A stretch of DNA of 64,000 nt from Clostridia bacterium. GTDB lineage: Bacteria > Bacillota_A > Clostridia > Christensenellales > Aristaeellaceae. The stretch covers positions 1 through 64,000 of the forward strand of contig JAFXSH010000080.1 in NCBI GenBank assembly GCA_017525805.1, written 5' to 3'. Below, one piece after another: positions 27,372-36,611 of the stretch. Below the pieces are notes generated by a model. The model did not search any database, had not been told where the DNA came from, and was given only the letters and a program-made list of their open reading frames with translations. The translations under genes were made by a program, and so were the position numbers. The stretch's first letter is position 1. Each line of letters opens with the position of its first letter.

Positions 27372-29420
27372 TCAATCCACCGTTTCCCCTGTCAGCGCTT
27401 TCCAGGCGTTCCGCAGGGTGACCTGGTTATTGACGCCGTACTTAGGGTCGTTTTTCTGCGCTTCCGCCATATCCCGCAGGAAATGGACGCACAGATGGCC
27501 GCCGAAGCCGTTATTGGTGATGGAGCCGTACAGATGCGGCCTGTTATGCATAGTGGCCAAGGTCCACTGGCCGGAGGGCAGAAGCACATACACCGGATGA
27601 ATGGTCCAGGATGTGCTGCCAAAGGAACGGTTCATGATCTGCGTATCCCGCCAGGAGGCGGGCTGGCTGTCCGCGTGACGGCCCAGGGAATAGAATACCA
27701 GTTTCCAGCTTAGGTTGGTATTGGGATCCAGCACGGTGAAGGTCTGTCCTGTTTTTACATAAGGCTTGATCTCGTTCTGCCAATGCAAAAGCTTTACCTG
27801 GCTGATGGCGGGGGCTGCCATCCAGCCTTCATTGGCCGGAAGCGTCTCCACAGGGGTGGAATAAGGTTTCCCCTGGCCGCTGTGGATCACCTGCCGGGTC
27901 AGCGCGTCCGCGATGCCGCTGATCACCAGCCCGTTCCGCTGCTGAAACGCCACCACGGCGTTATGCGTGTCCGTATCGAACGTGCCGTTGACCGTTACAG
28001 TGTAGCCCAGCGCTTTCAAATCGGTTTGCAGCTTCCTAACGCCGTCGCCGCTTTGATCGATGCGCAGTGTGGCGTAAGTCAGCGGCTGGGCGTCGGCCCG
28101 GCGGGCGTTTTCGCTTTTCAACACTGAAAAGGTCTGCGATCCGGCCAGGCCGTCGGCGTCCAGGCCGTTCTGCGATTGAAAAGATTTTACCGCGCTGAAC
28201 GTGGCGTCGTCGTAAATGTTGGTGATTTGCAGAGAATAACCCAATTCATCCAGGCGGTGCTGCACCCACGTCACATCCTCGCCGGTCATACCCTTTTTCA
28301 GGGTGCGCCGGTATATGGAGGGATCCTCCTCTTCATCGTCGCCGCTATCCGATGGAACAGCATTCATGATCGTGATGTATTTGCTCATGATGTACCCAAA
28401 CGTACCGTTATAGGTTACGGCGCTCCAATCGGCCCCTTTGGCTTGAACAGTGACGATGGAAGCGTTGGGTACAGAGTAAAGCACTTTCGCGCTGGTGGAA
28501 GCCTGCGCCCGCAGGTTCACGCTGCCGCCGGAGGTGGTGACCACCGCCGTGCCCATGGAAACGCCGGGAGATACAGGCGTGGGCGAGGGTGTGGCTGTCG
28601 CCGCTGGAATCGGGTTCGCGGCCGGATCGGAAGGAAAACGAAGAAAAGAGGTCATCACATAGCCCGAAACGCCCTGATAGGTCACGGCGCACCAGGTATC
28701 GCCCTTTACGGAAACCGTGATCACGGTTCCGTTGGGAATGGTAAGCAGCACCTTGGCCCCGCTTCTGGCATACTCTCGCAGATTCAGCGATCCGCCCGTG
28801 GTGACTACCTGCGCCTGATAGGGATTTGGCCCTGGCGTTGGCGTCGGGGCAGGCGTTGGTGTTTTTGGGGTATCGTTTTCAAAGGAAAGATAATTGACCA
28901 TGACATAACCGGCTATGCCTTCATGGACCACGGAAGCCCAGATGGCGTCCCGGTCATGCACGATCACCTTTTCCCCGTTGGGGATCGTGGTGATCACTTT
29001 TGCTCCGGAAGATGCGTACTGCCTCAGGTTCAGCGAAGCGCCGCCAGTTACGACGGTGGCAACTGTTCCCCCTGTGCTTTGCGGGGAAAGAGTTGACGCG
29101 GTAGGCGCGGCGGTTGCTACGGCCGGACCGCTTGACGAACCTGATGCCAGCGTGTACAGCAGGGTCAAGGTTTGATTGCCAGCGACGCCATCCACCACGA
29201 GGCCATATTTTCGCTGAAATGATTTTACAATGGAAACGGTAGCGGGGCCGTATTTTCCATCCACCGTGATGGAATAACCCAGGGATTGCAGCGCGCTTTG
29301 CATGGCCCAAACATCGTCGCCTTCCGCTCCTTTTTTCAATTTGGTGTATGCCAATGCCTGAATGGGAAGAATGATCAGGAGCATGACGGCTGCCGCCGTT
29401 TTGATCCAATTTCGCTTCAA
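27372..29420 (-). CDS. Secreted multidomain peptidoglycan-binding and SH3 protein
   Basis: A 682-residue exported protein. Residues 1-25 are a signal peptide (LLIILPIQALAY). A PG_binding_1 domain (about 30-90) is followed by three bacterial SH3 domains (about 120-185, 205-265, 295-355) joined by Pro/Thr linkers such as PTPAPTPTPGPNP, then two more PG_binding_1 domains (about 375-515). The last 150 residues form a domain seen at the end of similar clostridial proteins, with HADSQPA, MHNRPHLYGS and FGGHLCVHFLRD; the His/Cys residues could be catalytic. The TTG start at 29420 has GGGGAGG at 10-nt spacing; the long N-terminal extension in frame is noncoding. Function: cell-wall attachment or remodelling. 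Confidence 0.85.
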   Translation of the reverse strand: MKRNWIKTAAAVMLLIILPIQALAYTKLKKGAEGDDVWAMQSALQSLGYSITVDGKYGPATVSIVKSFQRKYGLVVDGVAGNQTLTLLYTLASGSSSGPAVATAAPTASTLSPQSTGGTVATVVTGGASLNLRQYASSGAKVITTIPNGEKVIVHDRDAIWASVVHEGIAGYVMVNYLSFENDTPKTPTPAPTPTPGPNPYQAQVVTTGGSLNLREYARSGAKVLLTIPNGTVITVSVKGDTWCAVTYQGVSGYVMTSFLRFPSDPAANPIPAATATPSPTPVSPGVSMGTAVVTTSGGSVNLRAQASTSAKVLYSVPNASIVTVQAKGADWSAVTYNGTFGYIMSKYITIMNAVPSDSGDDEEEDPSIYRRTLKKGMTGEDVTWVQHRLDELGYSLQITNIYDDATFSAVKSFQSQNGLDADGLAGSQTFSVLKSENARRADAQPLTYATLRIDQSGDGVRKLQTDLKALGYTVTVNGTFDTDTHNAVVAFQQRNGLVISGIADALTRQVIHSGQGKPYSTPVETLPANEGWMAAPAISQVKLLHWQNEIKPYVKTGQTFTVLDPNTNLSWKLVFYSLGRHADSQPASWRDTQIMNRSFGSTSWTIHPVYVLLPSGQWTLATMHNRPHLYGSITNNGFGGHLCVHFLRDMAEAQKNDPKYGVNNQVTLRNAWKALTGETVD

Positions 29421-29512
29421 ACGTGCTTCGCCTCCCCGGTTGTGTTTCTCGTTCCGCGTTTTTGCTCTCCCATTCAACGAATCAGCTTCAGTTTTTCTTC
29501 CATGTTCAATCA

Positions 29513-29555
29513 GAAAAAAACCGTGAAAATGGATGAACGCTCCATTTCCACGGTT
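29513..29555 (-). terminator. Terminator of the c-di-GMP operon
   Basis: Minus strand stem of 15 nt arms (29541-29555 with 29519-29533, one mismatch) followed by TTTTTTT. Confidence 0.9.
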
Positions 29556-29595
29556 CTCCTTCATGGCGTACCCGGCTAAAGCAATTTCAGCGCGA

Positions 29596-30933
29596 TCAGC
29601 GGGCATCCTTTCCGTCTCTCCGCCTGTTTCCCTCCGATTGATAATACCTTTTCTTTTGTTCGTACATATCCATATCCGCCCGGGCAAACACTTCTTTATA
29701 AGAACGATCCCTTCCGGGCTCAAAGTTTGCCAGTCCCTTGGAAATGGACAGCTTCGCGCAGCTTCCATCCGTCCGCTTGTTAAACGCATTGATTTGCGCA
29801 TCCATCCGATAAAAGTCCTTTTCGTCCGCTCTGTCCTTGACCACGGCGAATTCATCCCCGCCGATCCGGAACGTGTGCTCAACCCCGAATATGCTCGATA
29901 TCACCTCTGCCGCGCCCATGATGATGCTGTCGCCGCATTCATGTCCAAATTGATCATTGAGCATTTTTAAGCTGTTCACGTCGAATACCATAACAGAAAA
30001 AGCGGCCACGCCTTTTTTGATCTCGTCTTCCAGTTTCTCCACCAATTCATGATAGGCCGTGGAACTGCCAACCCTGGTGAGCGAATCCGTATAAGCCTGT
30101 TTTTGAAGGTATTCCAGATAAACTGTCATATCGCCCTGCATGGTTTGAATTTTTTGGCTCAGCGCCTCAAGCTCATCCTGAGCGGCGTCCGTTACCTTTT
30201 CCTCGCCGCCGGACATGCCGCGTATCTGGCTCATGAGCTGATCCACGATACCAGACAGGCTGACAAGGCCAGTATTCAGTTCCTTAAAGCGCTTCCTGAC
30301 GCCGTTGGTGATGATAAAAATCACCACACCGCCAATGAAAACGGAAAGAATGGTTTCGATGGTGATGGTGATCGTGTGTTCCCTTACCAGCTTGTCATAC
30401 CATTCCGCGTCAAAATCGATGCCGACGATACCCGCCACATTTCCCGATGAATCAAACACGGGGCTATACGCGCTGTAAAAATTTCCCCACCGGTCCGCCA
30501 TGGGCGCGTCGTCCACGGCGGCGGTGCCTTTTCCAGCCATTTTGATCCCTTCCGTAACAACGATTTCTTCCCCAAACTCCGCCGGTTCCACGGGATCCGG
30601 GTCTACGATAAATACGAAAGTATCCTCATCGATCTGCCTGACGGCGTAAATGAATTGGATATCCACGTTATTCTGGAAAACGGCCAGCTTCTCAAGCGCG
30701 TCGTTAAACGCGTCGCCGCCCACGTCGTCCTCCGTGAGCGCGCCCAGCGCGTCGCCGTCCAGGAAACCGGCGGCGGTTTTGACGATGTCCAGCATGTTTT
30801 TGTTGATCAGCGTTTTCATGGACGATTCAGACTGCCGAAGGATCACTGTACCCAGCAGGATATTGGCGGCCACCAAGAAAATGCCGAACGCAAGCACATA
30901 CCGTGTTGTGAAACTGAGCTTTTTATGTCCCAT
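29596..30933 (-). CDS. Membrane-bound diguanylate cyclase with extracytoplasmic sensor
   Basis: A 445-residue protein. Transmembrane helices lie near residues 12-32 and 188-210 and enclose an extracytoplasmic domain with a Cache-like pattern (WGNFYSAYSPVFDSSGNVAG followed by IVGIDFD). A short coiled coil leads to a GGDEF domain (about 275-435) with intact RIGGDEFAVV (GGDEF 358-362) and no RxxD inhibitory site, so it should make c-di-GMP. It lies 29 bp downstream of the permease/c-di-GMP fusion gene and is the second gene of that operon. Confidence 0.9.
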   Translation of the reverse strand: MGHKKLSFTTRYVLAFGIFLVAANILLGTVILRQSESSMKTLINKNMLDIVKTAAGFLDGDALGALTEDDVGGDAFNDALEKLAVFQNNVDIQFIYAVRQIDEDTFVFIVDPDPVEPAEFGEEIVVTEGIKMAGKGTAAVDDAPMADRWGNFYSAYSPVFDSSGNVAGIVGIDFDAEWYDKLVREHTITITIETILSVFIGGVVIFIITNGVRKRFKELNTGLVSLSGIVDQLMSQIRGMSGGEEKVTDAAQDELEALSQKIQTMQGDMTVYLEYLQKQAYTDSLTRVGSSTAYHELVEKLEDEIKKGVAAFSVMVFDVNSLKMLNDQFGHECGDSIIMGAAEVISSIFGVEHTFRIGGDEFAVVKDRADEKDFYRMDAQINAFNKRTDGSCAKLSISKGLANFEPGRDRSYKEVFARADMDMYEQKKRYYQSEGNRRRDGKDAR

Positions 30934-30962
30934 ATTTCCCGTTTACCCCTTTTTTCCCTAAG

Positions 30963-33900
30963 TCAAGATTCCTTTTCTTCGCTGGTCTCATTCCCGGAAC
31001 AAATGCCGATGGCAATATGCTGGCCGCTGCTGTTCCGGGTCCGGATGGTTTTCAGGGTGCAGCGTTTCTCACACCCTTCCGCCGCGGTTCGGTAGGAAAG
31101 GCTGAATGTTTCGTCCTGACTGGCCCAGTTTTTCAGGTTCTCCTTTGACACGGCTTCTTCCACAGCTTTTTCGTCCTCTTTTACAACATGCTTTACCAGC
31201 TTATCATGGATATCCCCGAAGAAATCCTTCCCATCCGGACGGATTTCAAATCCCCCGTTCAGGCCGGTATAGAATTCCAAATAATGGTCCGTCAGGAGAT
31301 CAATGTAGAATATGCGCTCAAAATCACTGGTCAGCACCTTGGAAAACCCTGTATCGTTTTTTCCCATTTCCGCGGACTCTTCCGCGAGCTGCTGTCCGCG
31401 TTCGAGCAGGAAGCGACCAAAGGCTTCCGGCGGCACGGGCTTGGAGAAATAGAAGCCCTGCACCAGATCACAGCCCATGGCTTTGAGCGCCAGATATTGT
31501 TCTTCCGTTTCCACGCCTTCAGCGACCACAGGAATATGAAGGTAATCCGCGATGTCGATCACCAGTTCTATCATCCGCATATCGCGCTTTTCCCCGAACG
31601 CGCTGCGGATAAAACTCATATCCAGTTTTAACGCCACAATGGGCAGATTGGTCAGCATCCCCAAGGAGGAATAACCGGTGCCAAAATCATCCATTTCAAT
31701 ACGGAAGCCCATGCCGCGCAAATCCTTCACCATGGAAATGACCTGTTCCGAATCACCGGCATAAGCGGATTCGGTGATTTCAAGATCAAGATCGTCCACA
31801 GTCAGCCGGTACGTTTTCAGGATGTTAAGGAAAATATCTTTCAAATCGGGCGTCAGCGTATCGATGCGCGAAACGTTTACGGATACCGGAACGGAGAAGC
31901 CGTACTGATCCTTCCAGGCGCGGATCTGGGATGCAACCTTACGCCATACGAACTTGTCCAGTTCCAGAATGAGGCCGTTTTCCTCCAGGATGGAAATAAA
32001 CTCCGAAGGACCGATGATCCCGTATTCGGGATGATCCCACCTCACCAGCGCTTCCGCGCTGCAAAGCAAAGGCTTTTCAGGACGGATATCAAATTTCGGC
32101 TGGTAATAGACTAAAAAACGATCCTGCTCAATGGAAGACTTGAAATCATCAAATAGACGGTTTTTGAAAAGCTCCGCCTGATGCATTTCCGAATCGTAGA
32201 TACCGATGGATTTGATATAGCTCTTCTTTACGGAATCCGCCGCCACCTTGGCGTAGTCAAACCGGCGCTCGATATCCAGCGTTTTATCCACGCGGGCGTA
32301 AACGCCTAAGCGCAGGCGAACGTGACTGCCGGCATTTTCACCGTCTTCCGCGCCAGCGGAAGCCTTTTCCAGGATACTTGCGTAATCTTCCAAATGGGGG
32401 CAGTAAATCAGGAAAGTATCGGCGCCGTGGCGGCATCCAACGCCTCCTACCTCGCGGGCGATCGAACGGATTTTTTCGCCGATGCCGCGAAGCACCATGT
32501 TGCCGTACTGCCTGCCATACCGTTCATTGATCATGCGGAAATTGTTGATATTCAGCACGATGGCGTCCATAGCCATATTGCTGTAATGCTGATCAAACAT
32601 TTTCACATAGCGAAGGAAATAATCGATATTGAACAGATTGGTCAGGCTGTCACGTTCGGTGGATTGGATGATTTCCCTGGTTTCCGAAAGCTCGATGCAC
32701 TTGTTTACCCTGGCCAAGATCACTTCAACGGCGGGATACGGCTTGGGAATAAAGTCCATGGCGCCCAGCCGCAGGCAGTCCGCTTCCGCGTCCTGGTCGG
32801 ATGTCAGCACGATAACCGGGATATTCTGGGTATCCGGTTCGGCTTTCAGGTTTTTGAGCACCTCCAGCCCGCCAATGCGGGGCATCTGCAGATCCAGCAT
32901 CACCATCGCCAAATCGGATTTATGAAGATGAATCTGCTCCATCGCTTCCAAACCGTCGGCGGCATACAGGATCTCGTATTCATGCTCCATCGTCTTGCCC
33001 AGCATCAGCCGGCTGGCGATTTCATCCTCCGCGATCAGCACATGCCGCTTCACATTCAGGATCGTATCCTCCTGATTGATCGCATTCAACAGCTGGGTTT
33101 CTTCCTCCGCATCGTCTCTGGAGGCGGACCCCAGCTCTTTGAGCCGCTTCTTTTCCTCGTACATCCGCTGATCGGCCCGTTCAAATACGTCGTGAGCGCT
33201 GCCGTCACTGCCCGGTTCAAACTCGGACAGACCGCCGGAAATCACCGCGCCGCCGTTTCGGATATGATCCACAGAGCGTTCATGCAGAGCCATCATCAGT
33301 TCTTTTCGGATGGCGTAATCCCGGCCCCTCATAATCGCCACAAATTCGTCGCCGCCCACGCGGTATACGGGGCTGTGCTGGAAAATCTCGCACACCATTT
33401 TGCAGGCTTCGCGGATATATTCATCGCCCGCTTTATGGCCCAGGGTATCGTTGATCTTTTTCAGCCCGTTCACATCGCACACCACAATGGCGAATTCCTG
33501 GGCTCGTCCCTCCGCAATGGCCGCGTCTAAATTATTCTGTTCGGAAAGATAGGCGTGCTTATTCTTTACGCCCGTCAGCGGATCGATGATGGCAAGCCGT
33601 TCGCTTTCCTTGGAACGCTTGTTCATGTAGGAGTGATTGGTGAGCATGATGGACAGTGCGAAGCCGAACATCCCCATCGCCAGCAGGATGGTACGCGAAT
33701 CCTCCGCCTGCTCGATGGCCACCTGCTCGGCAATAAAGCGGCTGTCCTCTATACGCTGCCCGTCCACATCCGGATGGCTGTAATACTCCTGAATATTCGC
33801 CATCATTTTTTCATTGGAAGCGATCATGGACTGCCGCATCCAGATCAGGGAAACGAACAGGACCAGCGCGAGAATAGCCACCCATACGATAATGGAAGCG

Positions 33901-35300
33901 CCAAAGCGCTTTTCCCTATCCCGGCGCAGGATCCACCGGAAGAATACGAAGCCCAGCACGCTCCACACGATGAACAGGAAATAGGTTTCCTTTACCATGG
34001 ATCCCTTCGTCACCAGATTCGGCAGCAGGATATACAGGCCAAAAGCCGCCATGACGCCCAAGCTGATCCTTCCCAGCCACATTTTCCGCTTATCATCTTC
34101 TTTTTTGGCGACGCGCGCGGCGGCAGCGGAAACGAAACCGTAAATCAGGGTGGCGCCGATGGTGGTCACATCCACGATCCAGCCGATGGCCGTTCTGCCC
34201 ACCAGCGGGATGAACAGGGAAAAGCCGACCACCAGCATAACGGCGTTCGCCGGGATACCCTTGTCATTCACCCTGGCAAAACGGGAAGGCAGGATCCGGT
34301 CCTTGGCCAGCGCATAGCCCAAGCGGCTCAAAGTAATGATATTGCCGATGAGGCTGGTGATCACCAGCGCAAGCAAAGCGAGCATCAGCAGCGTAACGCC
34401 CAAACCGCCCATATACCGCTTCGCCACATAAAAAGCGGGCAGCGCTTTTAAGCCGTCCAGCCTGTCCAGGTCCCGGATGTACGAAAGCCAATGATCATAT
34501 TCCGGCGGATACGCCATGACGGAAAGCAGCGTGATCATCCCATACAGCGCAAGCGTTGTCAGAATGGAAATCAGCAGCACCCTCCGGGTCTTTTTCCGAT
34601 CAAAAGCAAATTCCTCGGTCCCGTGGGAAATACATTCAAATCCGATAAACGCCCAGGGCGAAATGACGGCGATATGAACGATCTGGGAAAGCGCGGAGGA
34701 ATCCGGCACATACGGCGGATCAAAGGCGTGGCTTTCGCCCGAAAGCGCGCCAATGAAAACGATCAGAATAGCCGCGATAAAAAGAAAAGCGAGAAGGATC
34801 ATGATCAGGTTGGCGGCCTTTTTGCAGCGCGTGAGCAGCAGGCCCACAAGCACCATCGCCGCGATGGACAGCAGCGCTTCCCCCAAATAAACGTCATAGC
34901 CGAAAATCGTATACAGTTTTCCCACCTGAAAAACGCCGCCTAAAAATATCCGGCCAAACAGCGGCAGGGACGTAGCGTTTGCCCACAGAATGGCAAAGTA
35001 CGTCATAGCAAGGAACCAGGCCGCCAGGAACGCCTGATCGTAGCCGAAAACCTCCCGGGTAAAGGCGTACGCGCCGCCCGATTCCGGGTAGCACTGCATC
35101 ATGTAGGCGTAGTTCCAGCCGATCATGAGCATCACGATCGCCCCGATCGCCAGGCCCAGCACGCTGCCCAGCGGCCCCGCTTGCTTTAAATAGGTGCTGG
35201 AGGTGACCACAAGGGAGCCCCAGCCGATGCTGGTGCCAACAGAAAATGCCCAAGCTCCCATGGGGGATAAATGCTTCTGCAAACCCCTTTCGCTGTTCAC
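30963..35300 (-). CDS. APC permease fused to GGDEF-REC-GGDEF*-EAL-PAS signalling modules
   Basis: A 1445-residue fusion. Residues 10-460 are an APC-type amino-acid/polyamine permease (first helix GTSIGWGSLVV). Two more helices (about 470-490 and 538-555) enclose a 48-residue extracytoplasmic segment. GGDEF-1 (about 567-720) is intact (YRVGGDEFVAI). A receiver domain (about 752-870) keeps the acidic pair, D803 (MLDLQMP) and the KP lysine. GGDEF-2 (about 880-1040) is degenerate (HGADTF). The EAL domain (about 1045-1300) keeps EALVRW, DDFGTGYSSL and VAEGVET, so it should degrade c-di-GMP. A PAS-like domain ends the protein. GTG 35300 has GAGG at 8 nt. The role as a transporter-like sensor is inferred. 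Confidence 0.9.
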   Translation of the reverse strand: MNSERGLQKHLSPMGAWAFSVGTSIGWGSLVVTSSTYLKQAGPLGSVLGLAIGAIVMLMIGWNYAYMMQCYPESGGAYAFTREVFGYDQAFLAAWFLAMTYFAILWANATSLPLFGRIFLGGVFQVGKLYTIFGYDVYLGEALLSIAAMVLVGLLLTRCKKAANLIMILLAFLFIAAILIVFIGALSGESHAFDPPYVPDSSALSQIVHIAVISPWAFIGFECISHGTEEFAFDRKKTRRVLLISILTTLALYGMITLLSVMAYPPEYDHWLSYIRDLDRLDGLKALPAFYVAKRYMGGLGVTLLMLALLALVITSLIGNIITLSRLGYALAKDRILPSRFARVNDKGIPANAVMLVVGFSLFIPLVGRTAIGWIVDVTTIGATLIYGFVSAAAARVAKKEDDKRKMWLGRISLGVMAAFGLYILLPNLVTKGSMVKETYFLFIVWSVLGFVFFRWILRRDREKRFGASIIVWVAILALVLFVSLIWMRQSMIASNEKMMANIQEYYSHPDVDGQRIEDSRFIAEQVAIEQAEDSRTILLAMGMFGFALSIMLTNHSYMNKRSKESERLAIIDPLTGVKNKHAYLSEQNNLDAAIAEGRAQEFAIVVCDVNGLKKINDTLGHKAGDEYIREACKMVCEIFQHSPVYRVGGDEFVAIMRGRDYAIRKELMMALHERSVDHIRNGGAVISGGLSEFEPGSDGSAHDVFERADQRMYEEKKRLKELGSASRDDAEEETQLLNAINQEDTILNVKRHVLIAEDEIASRLMLGKTMEHEYEILYAADGLEAMEQIHLHKSDLAMVMLDLQMPRIGGLEVLKNLKAEPDTQNIPVIVLTSDQDAEADCLRLGAMDFIPKPYPAVEVILARVNKCIELSETREIIQSTERDSLTNLFNIDYFLRYVKMFDQHYSNMAMDAIVLNINNFRMINERYGRQYGNMVLRGIGEKIRSIAREVGGVGCRHGADTFLIYCPHLEDYASILEKASAGAEDGENAGSHVRLRLGVYARVDKTLDIERRFDYAKVAADSVKKSYIKSIGIYDSEMHQAELFKNRLFDDFKSSIEQDRFLVYYQPKFDIRPEKPLLCSAEALVRWDHPEYGIIGPSEFISILEENGLILELDKFVWRKVASQIRAWKDQYGFSVPVSVNVSRIDTLTPDLKDIFLNILKTYRLTVDDLDLEITESAYAGDSEQVISMVKDLRGMGFRIEMDDFGTGYSSLGMLTNLPIVALKLDMSFIRSAFGEKRDMRMIELVIDIADYLHIPVVAEGVETEEQYLALKAMGCDLVQGFYFSKPVPPEAFGRFLLERGQQLAEESAEMGKNDTGFSKVLTSDFERIFYIDLLTDHYLEFYTGLNGGFEIRPDGKDFFGDIHDKLVKHVVKEDEKAVEEAVSKENLKNWASQDETFSLSYRTAAEGCEKRCTLKTIRTRNSSGQHIAIGICSGNETSEEKES

Positions 35301-35369
35301 AACGTACACCTCATATCTTTCATACGAACAGTTTCCGCAAATAAGCTTCCATGCGAAGTATTTCGTCTT

Positions 35370-35398
35370 ATTATATCACCAATAAAGCCCTTTTTCCA
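35370..35398 (-). promoter_or_regulatory. Promoter of the permease/c-di-GMP fusion operon
   Basis: Minus strand TGGAAA (35393-35398), 17-bp spacer and TATAAT (35370-35375). No c-di-GMP riboswitch pattern is visible in the short leader. Confidence 0.55.
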
Positions 35399-35435
35399 TA
35401 TCAAAAAGAAAAACTCCGCGGATAGACATGAAGAA

Positions 35436-35471
35436 TGAAAAAATGCCCCGGCCAGTATACAGCGAGGCATT
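35436..35471 (-). terminator. Terminator of the amino-acid ABC/peptidase operon
   Basis: Minus strand 9-bp stem (35463-35471 with 35442-35450, one G-U pair) followed by TTTTTT. Confidence 0.8.
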
Positions 35472-35484
35472 CGGAAGCTTGTTT

Positions 35485-36597
35485 TCAGGCGAAAAGCGCG
35501 GTGCGGAGGATCATTTCCGCCGCAAATTCGATTTGCCGGGGAAGGCTGTCCAGATAAACGCACTCATTGACGGTGTGCATTTTCTCTCCCGCCAATCCCA
35601 GCCCGTCCAGCACGCCGATGCCGGCAAGCCCGGCAATGGCGATATCCCCCGCTCCGCCGGTCTTTTCATGATACCGCGTAACATTCTGTTCCCGGCTGAT
35701 CTCCAATGCCAGATCCAGCAGCTTTTGGCTCTTTTCGTTCAAATCGATGGCGGGATGGCTTGCACCGAAGGTCACCGCGGTTTTGACGCCGGGCACCCTT
35801 TCGATGGCGCAAATTTCCCGAATTTTTTCCATCAGTTCCGGCTTATATTTTTGGTCAAAGTACCGAAACTCACAGTCCGCAACCGCTTCCGGGGCCACCA
35901 CGTTTTCCGCGGTGCCGCCGGAAATCAGGCCCGCGTTGAAGCTAATATCCCGGCTGTCGTCCCGCAGGGAATACAGGGCCGTGATATGTGCGCACAGAGC
36001 CTGGACCGCGCTGGCGCAGATTTTAAACTGGGCCCCCGCGTGGCCGGGCACGCCCTTGCAGGCGATACGCACGGATGTAACGCCTTTTCTGGCGCAGGTG
36101 AGCCGGTAATCGGCGCTGCAAGGCTCAAAGCTCAATGCGGCAAAGGAAGCTTTAGCGGTTTCAAAAATCACGTCATGGCTTTCCGGAGAGCCCACTTCTT
36201 CATCCGGATTAAGGACCACGCATACGCGCGCTTTGGTTAGGTCCAGCTTTTGCAGCGCTTTTTGCAGGGCGTAGAGCATCACCACGTCGCCGCCCTTCAT
36301 ATCAATGCTGCCGGAACCTAAGGCCTTTCCGTTTCCCAAATCGGTGAAGGGCACATAAACAGCGCGGGGAAACACGGTGTCCATATGCCCCATGAGCATC
36401 AGCTGCTTTTCCCCTGTGCCGATAGCTGCTTTCAGGACGGGGCCGTATTCTTTGCCGGGAATCAGCTTCGTTTCAAAGCCCAGGGACTTAAAATCCTCTG
36501 CGAACATCTCCGCCACCTTGGCCACATCCGCCTTGTCATGGCTGCCGCTGGGCTGATCCACGTATTTTTTCAGAGATTCGATGGGCGTCGTGAGCAT
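35485..36597 (-). CDS. M20 family metallopeptidase (carboxypeptidase G2/ArgE-like)
   Basis: A 370-residue cytoplasmic M20 peptidase. The metal ligands are in LMGHMDTVFP, SGSIDMKGGD and NPDEEVGSPES, and the lid domain begins near VTSVRIACKGVPGHAG. Homologues remove an acyl or aminoacyl group from C-terminal amino acids, for example glutamate from folates or acetyl from ornithine. It is the last gene of a polar amino-acid ABC operon, which suggests that the imported substrate is a conjugated amino acid. ATG 36597 follows GGAGAAG, 14 bp after the ATPase stop. Confidence 0.85.
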   Translation of the reverse strand: MLTTPIESLKKYVDQPSGSHDKADVAKVAEMFAEDFKSLGFETKLIPGKEYGPVLKAAIGTGEKQLMLMGHMDTVFPRAVYVPFTDLGNGKALGSGSIDMKGGDVVMLYALQKALQKLDLTKARVCVVLNPDEEVGSPESHDVIFETAKASFAALSFEPCSADYRLTCARKGVTSVRIACKGVPGHAGAQFKICASAVQALCAHITALYSLRDDSRDISFNAGLISGGTAENVVAPEAVADCEFRYFDQKYKPELMEKIREICAIERVPGVKTAVTFGASHPAIDLNEKSQKLLDLALEISREQNVTRYHEKTGGAGDIAIAGLAGIGVLDGLGLAGEKMHTVNECVYLDSLPRQIEFAAEMILRTALFA

Positions 36598-36611
36598 GTT
36601 TCTTCTCCGTA

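Noticed and set aside
29421..29882. N-terminal extension of the SH3 protein by 154 residues
   Set aside because: It reads through the terminator of the upstream operon and into its coding region; the TTG at 29420 starts a normal signal peptide with a good ribosome-binding site.
35301..35430. c-di-GMP riboswitch before the fusion gene
   Set aside because: The leader is about 65 nt and lacks the conserved GEMM core sequences.
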